Assembly: GCA_003724185.1 (NCBI GenBank)
Contig: RHGM01000001.1
Span: forward strand, 1,097,343 to 1,161,342
Direction: 5' to 3'
Source: Porphyrobacter sp. IPPAS B-1204
Lineage (GTDB): Bacteria; Pseudomonadota; Alphaproteobacteria; Sphingomonadales; Sphingomonadaceae
Length of the DNA stretch: 64,000 nucleotides
Positions 17,888 to 27,468 of this stretch are shown piece after piece. Numbering within the stretch: the first letter of the stretch is position 1; every line of letters starts with the position of its first letter. The notes beneath the pieces were generated by a model. The model had not been told where the DNA came from. It did no database searches and saw only the letters and a list, made by a program, of their open reading frames with translations. A program made the position numbers and the translations under genes.

Positions 17888-18793
17888 GTGGCCAAGTCCA
17901 AGACTACCTCGGTCCCGGCGCTTAGCGGTGAGCAGAGCCTCAATCGCTACCTGTCGGAAATCCGCAAGTTCCCGATCCTTACCGCCGAGCAGGAATACAT
18001 GCTCGCCAAGCGGTATCAGGAACACGAAGACCCCGAAGCTGCTGCCCAGCTCGTCTCCAGCCACCTGCGGCTCGTCGCGAAGATCGCGATGGGTTACCGC
18101 GGCTATGGCCTGCCCGTGTCCGATCTGATTTCGGAAGGCAACGTGGGCCTGATGCAGGGCGTCAAGAAGTTCGAGCCCGATCGCGGCTTCCGCCTCGCGA
18201 CCTACGCGATGTGGTGGATCAAGGCGTCGATGCAGGAGTTCATCCTGCGCTCGTGGAGCCTCGTCAAGATGGGCACCACGGCGGCGCAGAAGAAGCTGTT
18301 CTTCAACCTTCGCCGGATGAAGAAGCAGCTCGAAGCCTACGAAGATTCCGACCTGTCGCCCGAGGACGTGACCAAGATCGCGACCGATCTGGGCGTGCCG
18401 GAGCAGGAAGTCATCAACATGAACCGGCGCATGATGATGGGCGGCGATGCCTCGCTCAACGTCAGCCTTCGCGGGGACGAGGAAGGCTCTGGCCAGTGGC
18501 AGGATTGGCTCGCGGATGATCGCCCGCTGCAGGACGAAACCGTGGCCGATGCCGAGGAATCGCAAATGCGCATGGCGATGCTGTCCGAAGCGATGGAAAG
18601 CCTCAACGAGCGTGAACGCCACATCCTGACCGAACGCCGGTTGACCGAAAAGCCGCAGACGCTCGAAGAGCTGAGCCAGGCCTACGACGTCAGCCGCGAA
18701 CGCATCCGCCAGATCGAGGTGCGCGCGTTCGAAAAGCTGCAAAAGGCAATGCAGCGCATCGCGGGTGAGCGGTTGCTGCCTGGGGTCGCGTAA
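17888..18793 (+). CDS. rpoH: RNA polymerase sigma-32 (heat shock)
   Basis: 301 residues. The sigma-70 regions are in order: region 1.2 (SLNRYLSEIRKFPILTAEQEYMLAKR), 2.1-2.4 including DLISEGNVGLMQGVKKFEP and RLATYAMWWIKASMQEFI, the RpoH box in the QKKLFFNLRR area, and region 4 with ERIRQIEVRAFEKLQ. The QKKLFFNLR match is the RpoH-specific feature. The start is GTG 17888 with an upstream AGGTTAGG. It is followed by a strong bidirectional hairpin. clpX and clpP, likely targets, lie some 6 kb away. Confidence 0.96.
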   Translation: MAKSKTTSVPALSGEQSLNRYLSEIRKFPILTAEQEYMLAKRYQEHEDPEAAAQLVSSHLRLVAKIAMGYRGYGLPVSDLISEGNVGLMQGVKKFEPDRGFRLATYAMWWIKASMQEFILRSWSLVKMGTTAAQKKLFFNLRRMKKQLEAYEDSDLSPEDVTKIATDLGVPEQEVINMNRRMMMGGDASLNVSLRGDEEGSGQWQDWLADDRPLQDETVADAEESQMRMAMLSEAMESLNERERHILTERRLTEKPQTLEELSQAYDVSRERIRQIEVRAFEKLQKAMQRIAGERLLPGVA

Positions 18794-18839
18794 CGCGTAG
18801 CCTAGACCGCGCCAGCCCTGCTTAGGGGTGGTTTAGACA

Positions 18840-18865
18840 GGGCGCCGCGAGTGATCGCGGCGCCC
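18840..18865. terminator. Bidirectional terminator between rpoH and M20 hydrolase
   Basis: A perfect 11-bp stem, 18840-18850 with 18855-18865, loop GTGA. It sits between converging genes. No T tract of note follows on either strand, but the stem is very GC-rich. Confidence 0.7.
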
Positions 18866-18876
18866 TAGTCATATCG

Positions 18877-20205
18877 TCATTTGGCCGGGGCCAGATCCAG
18901 CACCGCTGCCACCATCGCCCGCGTGCCCAGCACCACGCTTTCGCGCGGGGCGATCTGGAACAAGGGCGAATGGTGCCCGGCAATCGGCGGGCCGCCGGCC
19001 TTGGCCGCCGCGATGCGTTCGGGCGTGGTGCCACCCACCGCGAAGTAATAGCCCGGCACGCCGGTGTCAGGGCCGACGAAATAGGTGAAGTCCTCCGCGC
19101 CCATGCCCTTCTGCACGAAGGGTTCAAACGCACTCTCGCCCAGCTCGCGCTGCATCACCGCGTTGAGGCGGCGGGCGAGTTCGGTGTCGTTGATCGTCGT
19201 CGGCGTGCCCGACAGGCGCTTGACCTCGACCGGCATATTGTCAGGCAGGCCATGCGCCTTGCCGATATTGACCGCGATCCGTTCAACCGTGGCGATCACC
19301 TGTTCGCGGGTTTCCTCGTCATTGGCGCGCACGGTCACCTGCAACTTCGCCTCGTCCGAGATGATGTTGTGCTTAGACCCTGCATGGAACGAGCCGACGG
19401 TCACCACCACCGGCTTGGTCGGCGAGATTTCGCGGCTGTCGATGGATTGCAGCGCGGTCACCACCTGCGATGCGATGTAGACCGGATCGCGGCCCAGATG
19501 GGGCGAGGCGCCGTGGGTGCCGATGCCGGGCACACGGATGTCGAGCGAGTCCGAGGATGAATACTGGATGCCTTCGGACGCGGAAACCTTGCCCGTCTCC
19601 AGTTCAGCAGCGACGTGGAAGGCCAGCGCGTAATCGGGCTTGCCGAAGCGCTCATACAGCCCATCGGCGAGCATCGCCTTAGCCCCGCGCACGCCTTCTT
19701 CGGCTGGCTGGACGATGAACATCAGCGTGCCGCGCCACTGGTCCTTCATCGCCACCAGCCGCCGCGCCGTGCCCACCAGCGAGGTGATGTGCACATCATG
19801 CCCGCAGGCGTGCATCACCGGATATTCCTTGCCGTCCTCACCGACCTGCATCGCCTTGGAAGCATAGGCGAGGCCCGATTTCTCCTCCACCGGCAGGCCA
19901 TCCATATCGGCGCGCAGCAGGATCAGCGGGCCATCGCCGTTCCTCAGCATCCCGACCACGCCGGTCTTGCCGACGCCGGTCGTCACCTCCAACCCTGCCG
20001 CCTTCAGTTCCGCCGCCATCTTCGCCGCCGTGCGGTTTTCGAGGAAGGACAGTTCCGGGTTCGCGTGGAAATCAAGGAACAGCGGGGCGAGGTAGTTGTC
20101 ATACTCCGCCTCGATCGCAGCTTTCGTCTCGGGCGCTTCGGCCAGCGCAGGGCTGGCAGCAAAGCCAAGCGCAAGGACGCTGGCGGCGGTGTGGAACAGG
20201 CGCAT
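18877..20205 (-). CDS. Secreted M20-family amidohydrolase
   Basis: About 442 residues with a clear Sec signal (MRLFHTAASVLALGFAASPALA). The M20/amidohydrolase (hippurate, IAA-amino acid hydrolase) pattern is present: RADMDGLPVEE, MHACGHDVH, QPAEEGVRGAKAML, a dimerisation domain, and AGHHSPLFQ near the C-terminus. It hydrolyses N-acyl amino acids or peptides using two metal ions. The start at 20205 has an AGGGGAG ribosome site; the longer open frame upstream is antisense to mtgA and is not part of the gene. Confidence 0.9.
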   Translation of the reverse strand: MRLFHTAASVLALGFAASPALAEAPETKAAIEAEYDNYLAPLFLDFHANPELSFLENRTAAKMAAELKAAGLEVTTGVGKTGVVGMLRNGDGPLILLRADMDGLPVEEKSGLAYASKAMQVGEDGKEYPVMHACGHDVHITSLVGTARRLVAMKDQWRGTLMFIVQPAEEGVRGAKAMLADGLYERFGKPDYALAFHVAAELETGKVSASEGIQYSSSDSLDIRVPGIGTHGASPHLGRDPVYIASQVVTALQSIDSREISPTKPVVVTVGSFHAGSKHNIISDEAKLQVTVRANDEETREQVIATVERIAVNIGKAHGLPDNMPVEVKRLSGTPTTINDTELARRLNAVMQRELGESAFEPFVQKGMGAEDFTYFVGPDTGVPGYYFAVGGTTPERIAAAKAGGPPIAGHHSPLFQIAPRESVVLGTRAMVAAVLDLAPAK

Positions 20206-20307
20206 GTCGAATTCTCCCCTATGTCTGCGCCTAGGTAGCCACGCGGCGGCCCTGCCTGCAAGCGCCGATGCTTCCCTCGCCCCCCACCCTGCGCTAGAGC
20301 CGCAGGC

Positions 20308-20976
20308 GTGTTCACGATCCTGCGCTTCATCGCCAAGGCCTTTGGCGCCTTTCTCGGCCTCACGCTGGTGCTGGTGGTGGCGTTCAAATGGCTCCCCATC
20401 CCTGTCACCGCGACCATGTTGATGGACGAAAACGGCATCACCAAGGACTGGGAAAGCCTCGACAATATTGACCGCAATCTGGTGAGCGCGGTGATCGCGG
20501 CGGAGGATTCGCGCTTCTGCGAGCATTTCGGCTTCGATGCCGAGGCCATCGAGCAGGCCTTGAAGGAAAACGCGGAAGGCGGGCGCATCCGCGGCGGATC
20601 GACCATAAGCCAGCAGACCGCCAAGAACGTGTTCCTGTGGCAGGGCGGCGGGTTCTTCCGCAAAGGGCTGGAGGCGTGGTTCACCTTCTGGATCGAAACG
20701 ATCTGGGGCAAGCGGCGGATCATGGAGGTCTACCTCAACGTCGCAGAGACCGGGATCGGCACCTATGGCGCCGAAGCCGGATCGCAGCGCTATTTCGGCC
20801 ATTCCGCCGCGCGCCTTTCCCCTGATGAGGCCAGCCGGATGGCTGCCGCCCTGCCCAGCCCCAAGAAACGCTCGGTGAAGAACCCCGGAGGGTGGCAGCT
20901 GCGCCACGGTAACCGGATCGAACGCCGGATCGGGATCGTCAGGCGTGACGGGCTCGATGCTTGTGTCTACAACTGA
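20308..20976 (+). CDS. mtgA: Monofunctional biosynthetic peptidoglycan transglycosylase
   Basis: 222 residues. One N-terminal membrane anchor (FLGLTLVLVVAFKWLP) precedes a GT51 domain with the catalytic glutamate in AVIAAEDSRFCEHFGFD, then GGSTISQQTAKN and KRRIMEVYLNVAETG. It polymerises lipid II into glycan strands at the outer face of the inner membrane. The start is GTG 20308. The next gene begins 6 bases after the stop, so the two are probably cotranscribed. Confidence 0.93.
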   Translation: MFTILRFIAKAFGAFLGLTLVLVVAFKWLPIPVTATMLMDENGITKDWESLDNIDRNLVSAVIAAEDSRFCEHFGFDAEAIEQALKENAEGGRIRGGSTISQQTAKNVFLWQGGGFFRKGLEAWFTFWIETIWGKRRIMEVYLNVAETGIGTYGAEAGSQRYFGHSAARLSPDEASRMAAALPSPKKRSVKNPGGWQLRHGNRIERRIGIVRRDGLDACVYN

Positions 20977-20982
20977 CCCGCC

Positions 20983-21927
20983 ATGCACGCGCACGCCCAT
21001 CATCACCATTCCGGCAGTTCATCCGATTGCCACGGGCTGCATGATGCGCACGGGCATCATCACGGCCCCGCGGATTTCGGCAATGCCTTCCTGATCGGGA
21101 TCGGGCTCAACGTCGTCTTCGTTGTGGTCGAGGCGGCTGCGGGCCTGATCTACGGGTCGATGGCGCTGGTGGCGGACGCGGGCCACAATCTGTCCGACGT
21201 GCTGGCACTGGCGCTGGCATGGGTCGCCAGCATTGCCGCACGCCGTCCGCCTTCCGGACGGTTCACCTACGGCTACAAAAGCTCGACCATCCTCGCCGCG
21301 CTTGCCAATGCGCTGCTGCTGGCGGTAGCGATTGGCGCAATCCTGTTCGAAACCGTGCATCGGATGATGACACCGCAACAGCCGGAAGGCATGGTCATGG
21401 CGGTGGTTGCCGGGATCGGGATCGCGATCAACGCGTTAACCGCCATGCTGTTTCTGAAGGGGCAAGACGACATCAATATCCGCGGAGCCTATCTCCACAT
21501 GGCAGCCGATGCGCTGGTATCGCTCGGCGTGGTCGTGGCGGGACTGGCGATCATCGTCACCGGGCTGTGGTGGATCGATCCGCTGGTGAGCCTGGTGATT
21601 GTCGCCGTGATCGCGGTCGGCACCTGGGGTCTTGCGCGTGACAGTCTGACGATGGGCCTGCTGGCCGCGCCCGCCCGGATCGATCTGGCCGAAGTCAGGC
21701 AGCACCTTGCAAGCTTTGACGGGGTGGCTGCTGTCCACGATCTCCACGTCTGGCCGCTGTCCACCACCGAAGTCGCGTTGACCGCCCATCTGGTGATGCC
21801 GGACCGCGCAGCCCCTGACAGTTTCCTGCGCGATGTCGCCGCCTCGCTGGAGACGCGCTTTGGTGTCGGGCATTCCACCATTCAGGTGGAAAGCGGCGAA
21901 AATCCGTGCGGGCAGGGGTGCAGTTGA
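20983..21927 (+). CDS. Cation diffusion facilitator, zinc/cobalt/cadmium efflux
   Basis: 314 residues. A very His-rich N-terminus (HAHAHHHH and HDAHGHHHG) precedes six membrane helices. LVADAGHNLSDVLAL in helix 2 supplies the HxxxD metal site, and HMAADALVSLGVV in helix 5 supplies the second. A C-terminal ferredoxin-like domain follows. This is the CzcD/ZitB pattern, with Zn as the likeliest substrate. The TGA overlaps the ATG of the ECF sigma gene by one base, so metal efflux and the sigma factor are coupled in one transcript. Confidence 0.92.
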   Translation: MHAHAHHHHSGSSSDCHGLHDAHGHHHGPADFGNAFLIGIGLNVVFVVVEAAAGLIYGSMALVADAGHNLSDVLALALAWVASIAARRPPSGRFTYGYKSSTILAALANALLLAVAIGAILFETVHRMMTPQQPEGMVMAVVAGIGIAINALTAMLFLKGQDDINIRGAYLHMAADALVSLGVVVAGLAIIVTGLWWIDPLVSLVIVAVIAVGTWGLARDSLTMGLLAAPARIDLAEVRQHLASFDGVAAVHDLHVWPLSTTEVALTAHLVMPDRAAPDSFLRDVAASLETRFGVGHSTIQVESGENPCGQGCS

Positions 21928-22514
21928 TGGCCGCCCGTCCCCGCCCTTCCCAGGATGAAGCACGTGAGGCGCTGCGCGATGCGATGGCGCGGCTGGCCGC
22001 TGGCGATCAGGCAGCGCTCGAAGAAATCTATCGCGCGACACGGGTGAAGCTGTTCGGCATCTGCCTGCGTATCTTGGGCGATCGAAAGGAAGCCGAGGAC
22101 GCCTTGCAAGACGTCTACGTCAATCTCTGGCAGCGGGCTGACCGCTATGACCCGTCCCGCGCGAGCCCGATCGCGTGGTTGGCGGCGTTCGCGCGCAACC
22201 GCGCGATTGACCGTTTGCGCACCGGCAAGGTGCGCGGCGGCGCGGTGCCGGTCGAGGAAGCCGCGCCGCTTGCCGATGAAACACCGCTGGCCGATGTGCT
22301 GATGGTCGATGCCGAACAGGCCGCCCAGATCCACAAATGCCTCGGCGCGCTCGACGCCCGCACGCAAGGCCACATCCGCGCAGCATTTTTTGATGGCAAG
22401 ACCTATGCCCAACTGGCCGAAGCCGCCGATGTGCCGCTGGGAACGATGAAGAGCTGGATCCGGCGCGGCCTGCAACGCCTGCGCGCCTGTCTTGAAGCGA
22501 GCGAGGCGGCATGA
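21927..22514 (+). CDS. ECF-type RNA polymerase sigma factor (SigK-like)
   Basis: 195 residues. The sigma region 2 is in LEEIYRATRVKLFGICLRILGDRKEAEDALQDVYVNLWQ and region 4 in KTYAQLAEAADVPLGTMKSWIRRGLQRLRACL. The LGTMKSWIRRG helix and overall similarity fit the group that works with RskA-type anti-sigmas. ATG 21927 overlaps the transporter stop, and its own stop overlaps the anti-sigma start (ATGA). The fasciclin gene downstream is a likely target, by analogy with the mycobacterial SigK regulon (mpt70/mpt83). Confidence 0.88.
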   Translation: MAARPRPSQDEAREALRDAMARLAAGDQAALEEIYRATRVKLFGICLRILGDRKEAEDALQDVYVNLWQRADRYDPSRASPIAWLAAFARNRAIDRLRTGKVRGGAVPVEEAAPLADETPLADVLMVDAEQAAQIHKCLGALDARTQGHIRAAFFDGKTYAQLAEAADVPLGTMKSWIRRGLQRLRACLEASEAA

Positions 22515-23308
22515 GCGCTCCGGAAAACACCCCTGACGACGGCGTGCAGCGCGACGATCCGATGATCGCGGCCGAATGGGCATTGGGCCTGCTCGAAGGC
22601 GAGGAATTGCTCGCCGCGCGCGGGAAGGCTGTGACCGATCCCGATTTTGCATGGCGCAAGGACTGGTGGGACAACTGGTTCGCGCCGATGACCGATGCCA
22701 TGCCCGCAGCCGAACCCGGCGCGCATGTGTGGGAAGGGATTGCCGCAAGGGTTACGGCGCAGCAAGGCGCTGCCGCTGCGGCAGATGCCTCGCCGGACGG
22801 GCTTGGCGTGAATGTCGTCGCGCTCGAAGCGCGTGTGCGGCGCTGGCAGTGGGTGGCGGGGCTAACCTCTGCGGCTGCCGCCGTGGCGCTGGCACTGTTC
22901 ATGTTTGCGCCCGGCCGCTCGCCCGTCGAAGCGCCGCCCGCCCAGATCGCCGCAGCTGCACCGATGGTGGCGACCGTGCCGATTGGCGAGACCGGCCTCA
23001 GGCTCGATGTGACCTACATCCCCGAAAGCGAAAAGATGCTGGTCGCCGCCATCGGTCTGACCGCTGACGGGGTGCATGATCACGAATTGTGGCTGGTGCC
23101 CGCTGACGGCTCAGACCTGCAATCGCTGGGCGTGGTTGCGCCGGGCGAAGTGCGCGCCATGACGCTGCCCGCGGCCGTCACCGCCAAGCTTGGCGATGGG
23201 GCAAGCCTCGTGCTCACGCGTGAGCCGATCGGCGGCAAGCCCGAAGGCGTGGACGCTGGGCCGGTGGTGGCCAAGGGCGCCTTTGCCCCGGTGTCGTCCG
23301 CCGTCTGA
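22511..23308 (+). CDS. RskA-like anti-sigma factor
   Basis: 265 residues. The cytosolic N-terminus (MIAAEWALGLLEGEE, an anti-sigma-K-like opening) is followed by one membrane helix (WVAGLTSAAAAVALALFMF) and a periplasmic RskA C-terminal domain (LRLDVTYIPESEKMLV...HELWLVPADG). No zinc HxxxCxxC motif is seen, as expected for RskA. It presumably holds the upstream sigma at the membrane until a periplasmic signal leads to proteolysis. The ATGA overlap with the sigma gene supports stoichiometric coupling. Confidence 0.85.
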   Translation: MSAPENTPDDGVQRDDPMIAAEWALGLLEGEELLAARGKAVTDPDFAWRKDWWDNWFAPMTDAMPAAEPGAHVWEGIAARVTAQQGAAAAADASPDGLGVNVVALEARVRRWQWVAGLTSAAAAVALALFMFAPGRSPVEAPPAQIAAAAPMVATVPIGETGLRLDVTYIPESEKMLVAAIGLTADGVHDHELWLVPADGSDLQSLGVVAPGEVRAMTLPAAVTAKLGDGASLVLTREPIGGKPEGVDAGPVVAKGAFAPVSSAV

Positions 23309-23364
23309 AGCGGTTTCGCTTCGCCGCACCCTAGCGGCAACTCATCCGCATTATCGTTAACTGC

Positions 23365-23390
23365 GCATCCGGGTTTCCGGCACCTGCGTA
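23365..23390 (+). promoter_or_regulatory. Candidate ECF promoter of the fasciclin gene
   Basis: GCATCC at 23365-23370 and CGTA at 23387-23390 are separated by 16 bases, the spacing typical of ECF promoters. They lie 62 bases before the fasciclin start. The assignment to the neighbouring sigma is inference; no second copy of the motif was seen by eye. Confidence 0.4.
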
Positions 23391-23451
23391 GCTATGCATG
23401 CAAGCGGGAGGGGCTTGCAGACGTGACATTCCCTTTACGGAGATACCCCCT

Positions 23452-24024
23452 GTGACCCCCAAGAACCTGACCCCCAAGAACACCCTGACCGCCGTCATCG
23501 CCGCCGCTCTGGCCGCCACTACCGGCCTTGTCGCTCTTCCCGCCGTCGCCCATCAGCACGGCCACCACGCCAAGGCGACCCCGAACATCGTCGAAACTGC
23601 CGTCAGCACCGGCGTGCACACCACCCTCGTCGCCGCCGTCAAGGCCGCCGGTCTGGTCGACACGCTGAGCAGCCCCGGCCCCTTCACCGTCTTCGCCCCG
23701 ACCGACACCGCCTTTGCAAAGCTGCCTGAGGGCACCGTAGCGACGCTGGTGAAGCCGGAGAACAAGGGCACGCTGACCACCATCCTCACCTACCACGCTG
23801 TCGCGGGCAAGGTGACCAGCACTGATCTGATCGCGTTGATCCAGAAGAGCGGCGGCACCGCCACGCTCACCACCGTGTCGGGCGGCAAGCTGACCGCGCG
23901 CCTGTCGGGCGACAAGATCGTGATCACCGACGCCAAGGGCGGCACCACCGCCGTCACCACGGCCGACGTCATGACCTCGAACGGCGTGATCCACGTGACC
24001 GATGGCGTGTTCCTGCCCGCCTGA
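23452..24024 (+). CDS. Secreted fasciclin (FAS1)-domain protein
   Basis: About 190 residues. An export signal (LTAVIAAALAATTGLVALPAVAHQ) is followed by a single FAS1 domain with TLVAAVKAAGLVDTLSSPGPFTVFAPTDTAFAKLP and a later SNGVIHVTDGVFLP. FAS1 domains mediate adhesion and are typical of SigK-controlled secreted proteins. GTG 23452 is preferred: GGAG lies upstream and the signal starts promptly. It sits downstream of the anti-sigma gene on the same strand with a 143-base gap that may hold its own promoter. Confidence 0.88.
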   Translation: MTPKNLTPKNTLTAVIAAALAATTGLVALPAVAHQHGHHAKATPNIVETAVSTGVHTTLVAAVKAAGLVDTLSSPGPFTVFAPTDTAFAKLPEGTVATLVKPENKGTLTTILTYHAVAGKVTSTDLIALIQKSGGTATLTTVSGGKLTARLSGDKIVITDAKGGTTAVTTADVMTSNGVIHVTDGVFLPA

Positions 24025-24094
24025 TTTGAAGAACAAGCTGGCGCTGCCTCTTGAACCCCCATCCCCCTCCACCCGAGGGGCAGCGCTTCTCCGG

Positions 24095-24129
24095 ACCCCG
24101 TCCGGCCTTCCTCCAAGGCCGGGCGGGGT
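24095..24129. terminator. Strong terminator between fasciclin and DUF2806 genes
   Basis: The stem 24095-24109 with 24115-24129 is 15 bp with one G-T pair, loop CCTCC. It abuts the stop of the DUF2806 gene at 24130 and is followed by a T-rich stretch on the plus strand, so it can serve both converging genes. Confidence 0.75.
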
Positions 24130-25110
24130 TTACTCTTTTTGTTCAGATACTGACTCAACAATCACAAGGCCTTGGGCAAGCGCGATCTTCGCCCACTCAG
24201 CAGTTGGATTCGATTCAAACAGATCTTTCAATATTTTGCGAAGAACAATCCTCTCATCCTTTCGCGGAAGCAGTCGGTACAACTGCCGCCCTGGCTCTGT
24301 AAGCAAAGCGATTGAATAAGAGAGCCTGTCCGGGCCATCTGGAATTCTCAGAACTCCGATCAAGTTTCCGTTTGGAATTCCGTAGAGATCATTCTCTCGC
24401 TTTAGTGCAAGGCGAGCACTTTGACCGGGCGAGTCCTGCAAAATGCCCCAATCTTCAAGGGCCTTGGCAGCCATGAAGTTCTCGCCTTCGTTCCATTCCT
24501 CGCCGAGAGTGACCAAGGCATCTCCATTAATGATCTGGTCGCTAACCTTCTCGAATGTTGCTGCGATGCTGGGACTTAACTCAGATACGAGTCGCAATGT
24601 ACGGTAGGAAAATGTACCCGGCTGCTTGAATTCTCCCGCTAGAATCCTAGCCCAAACACCTTGCATTTGCTCGTCGGAGACATCTTCGGCGAAGCTCGTG
24701 AATTTCCTTCGCCAATCGTCAGTGATTTTTTCGGAAGGCGGATGTTCCTCAGAAGAAACATCTTGAGCGATCTCACCAGCAGCAAGCTTAAGAATATCAT
24801 TTAGATTCTGTTGCCGGTCGATCTGATCATCGATCGATCGAGCGATTGCGAGTGCAGCGAGTTCTGGGTCCGATTTTATGCGGTTTGCAAGGACTTCAGC
24901 ACCTGCTGCCGCGATAGCGTCGCTCAAAATTGCGCGCCCACGTGCAGCATCTGCTTCTTCGGTGATTGCCCTGACAAGTTCGGGGGCCACCCGTCGGCCA
25001 GCAAACCTTAGGAGCGTCTCATACAGCTTATCTCGCCAAGGGTCCGGAAGCAACCCAACGCCAAACTCTACAATCGCGGGGAGTGCTTCACCGCCTTGTT
25101 CGTCCGCCAT
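24130..25110 (-). CDS. DUF2806-domain protein
   Basis: 326 residues, no membrane helix. The middle matches the DUF2806 pattern: DDWRRKFTSFAEDVSDEQMQGVWARILAGEFKQPGTFSYRTLRLVSEL. An N-terminal helical region precedes it. Function is unknown, though DUF2806 genes occur scattered in accessory regions. The gene is visibly lower in GC than its neighbours. A mobile origin fits the composition, but no repeats or integrase mark the edges. It lies between the fasciclin gene and clpX. Confidence 0.75.
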   Translation of the reverse strand: MADEQGGEALPAIVEFGVGLLPDPWRDKLYETLLRFAGRRVAPELVRAITEEADAARGRAILSDAIAAAGAEVLANRIKSDPELAALAIARSIDDQIDRQQNLNDILKLAAGEIAQDVSSEEHPPSEKITDDWRRKFTSFAEDVSDEQMQGVWARILAGEFKQPGTFSYRTLRLVSELSPSIAATFEKVSDQIINGDALVTLGEEWNEGENFMAAKALEDWGILQDSPGQSARLALKRENDLYGIPNGNLIGVLRIPDGPDRLSYSIALLTEPGRQLYRLLPRKDERIVLRKILKDLFESNPTAEWAKIALAQGLVIVESVSEQKE

Positions 25111-25135
25111 TGGTGCCCCCGGCCAGCCCCTTGCC

Positions 25136-26401
<1,266 letters not shown>

Positions 26402-26546
26402 TCCTGTGTCCTCGAATCCGGCCCTGCACGCTGCGCAATGCGCATGGCGGATTCGTCAAGTGTATCCATGGCACCAGATGAATCAACACATGGCGCGCAA
26501 TTTCGTGTTGTTACCATAGCGGCCCTGCTGCCGAATGAACGGGAAA

Positions 26547-26566
26547 AGCGGCCCCGCAAGGCCGCT
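26547..26566 (-). terminator. Rho-independent terminator of clpP
   Basis: Stem 26547-26553 with 26560-26566 (7 bp, six-base loop), followed on the minus strand by four T. It begins 33 bases after the clpP stop. Confidence 0.7.
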
Positions 26567-26598
26567 GTCCCGCTGCGGTGCAGGTTGTGGGGCAAGCC

Positions 26599-27303
26599 TT
26601 ATTCAGGCGCGCCGCCCGAACCGCTTTCGTCGCCGGTTTCTTCGTTTTCGGGACGGGTCTCGAACACCTTGTCGACCAGACCGAAGGCCCGCGCTTCTTC
26701 CGCTTCGAGGAAGGTGTCGCGGTCCATCGCCTTTTCGATTTCCTCAAGGCTGCGGCCGGTGAACTTCACATAGAGATCATTCATGCGGCTGCGGATGCGC
26801 AGGATCTCACGCGCCTGAATCTCGATGTCAGAGGCCATCCCGCGCGCGCCGCCCGAAGGCTGGTGCACCATGATCCGCGCATTGGGGAGCGCGATGCGCA
26901 TACCCGGCTCACCCGCGGCGAGCAGAAAGCTGCCCATCGAAGCGGCCTGCCCCATGCACACCGTCGACACGCGCGGCTTGATGTATTGCATGGTGTCATA
27001 GATCTGCAGACCCGCTGTCACCACGCCGCCGGGCGAGTTGATGTACATGCTGATCGGCTTGGAGGGGTTCTCGCTTTCGAGGAACAGCAGCTGCGCGGTC
27101 ACAAGGCTGGCCATGCCATCTTCGATCTGGCCGGTCACGAACACGATTCGTTCGCGCAGTAGGCGGCTGAAGATGTCGAAGCTGCGTTCGCCCCGGCTGG
27201 TCTGTTCCACCACCACCGGCACCAGCGCGCCCGTATAAGGATCGCGCGTGAACTGGCCCTGGGAGCCATAGGTTTCGCCGGAATTGCCGAACAGATCGAT
27301 CAT
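26599..27303 (-). CDS. clpP: ATP-dependent Clp protease proteolytic subunit ClpP
   Basis: 234 residues. The catalytic serine is in [14 protein letters not shown], the histidine in [15 protein letters not shown], and the Asp in the C-terminal helix region ([12 protein letters not shown]). ATG 27303 ([12 protein letters not shown]) opens the mature protein with a short N-terminal propeptide; the open frame beyond it is not conserved. The C-terminus is longer than in E. coli and rich in Glu, Gly and Ser. clpX follows after a terminator, so each may have its own promoter. Confidence 0.96.
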   Translation of the reverse strand: MIDLFGNSGETYGSQGQFTRDPYTGALVPVVVEQTSRGERSFDIFSRLLRERIVFVTGQIEDGMASLVTAQLLFLESENPSKPISMYINSPGGVVTAGLQIYDTMQYIKPRVSTVCMGQAASMGSFLLAAGEPGMRIALPNARIMVHQPSGGARGMASDIEIQAREILRIRSRMNDLYVKFTGRSLEEIEKAMDRDTFLEAEEARAFGLVDKVFETRPENEETGDESGSGGAPE

Positions 27304-27468
27304 GTAAGTGCCCTTGCCCTTGCTGGTTGCGAAATGGCTATGTCGGACGCGGGGGGGCAATTTCAAGGGCGTTTACCTTGTCCGGTGTGAATTGCCGGGT
27401 GACAGCTTGGGGCATGGGGGACGTTTTCCCCCTTGCCGCGGCGCGCCCACGTGGCAAACCCCTATGCG

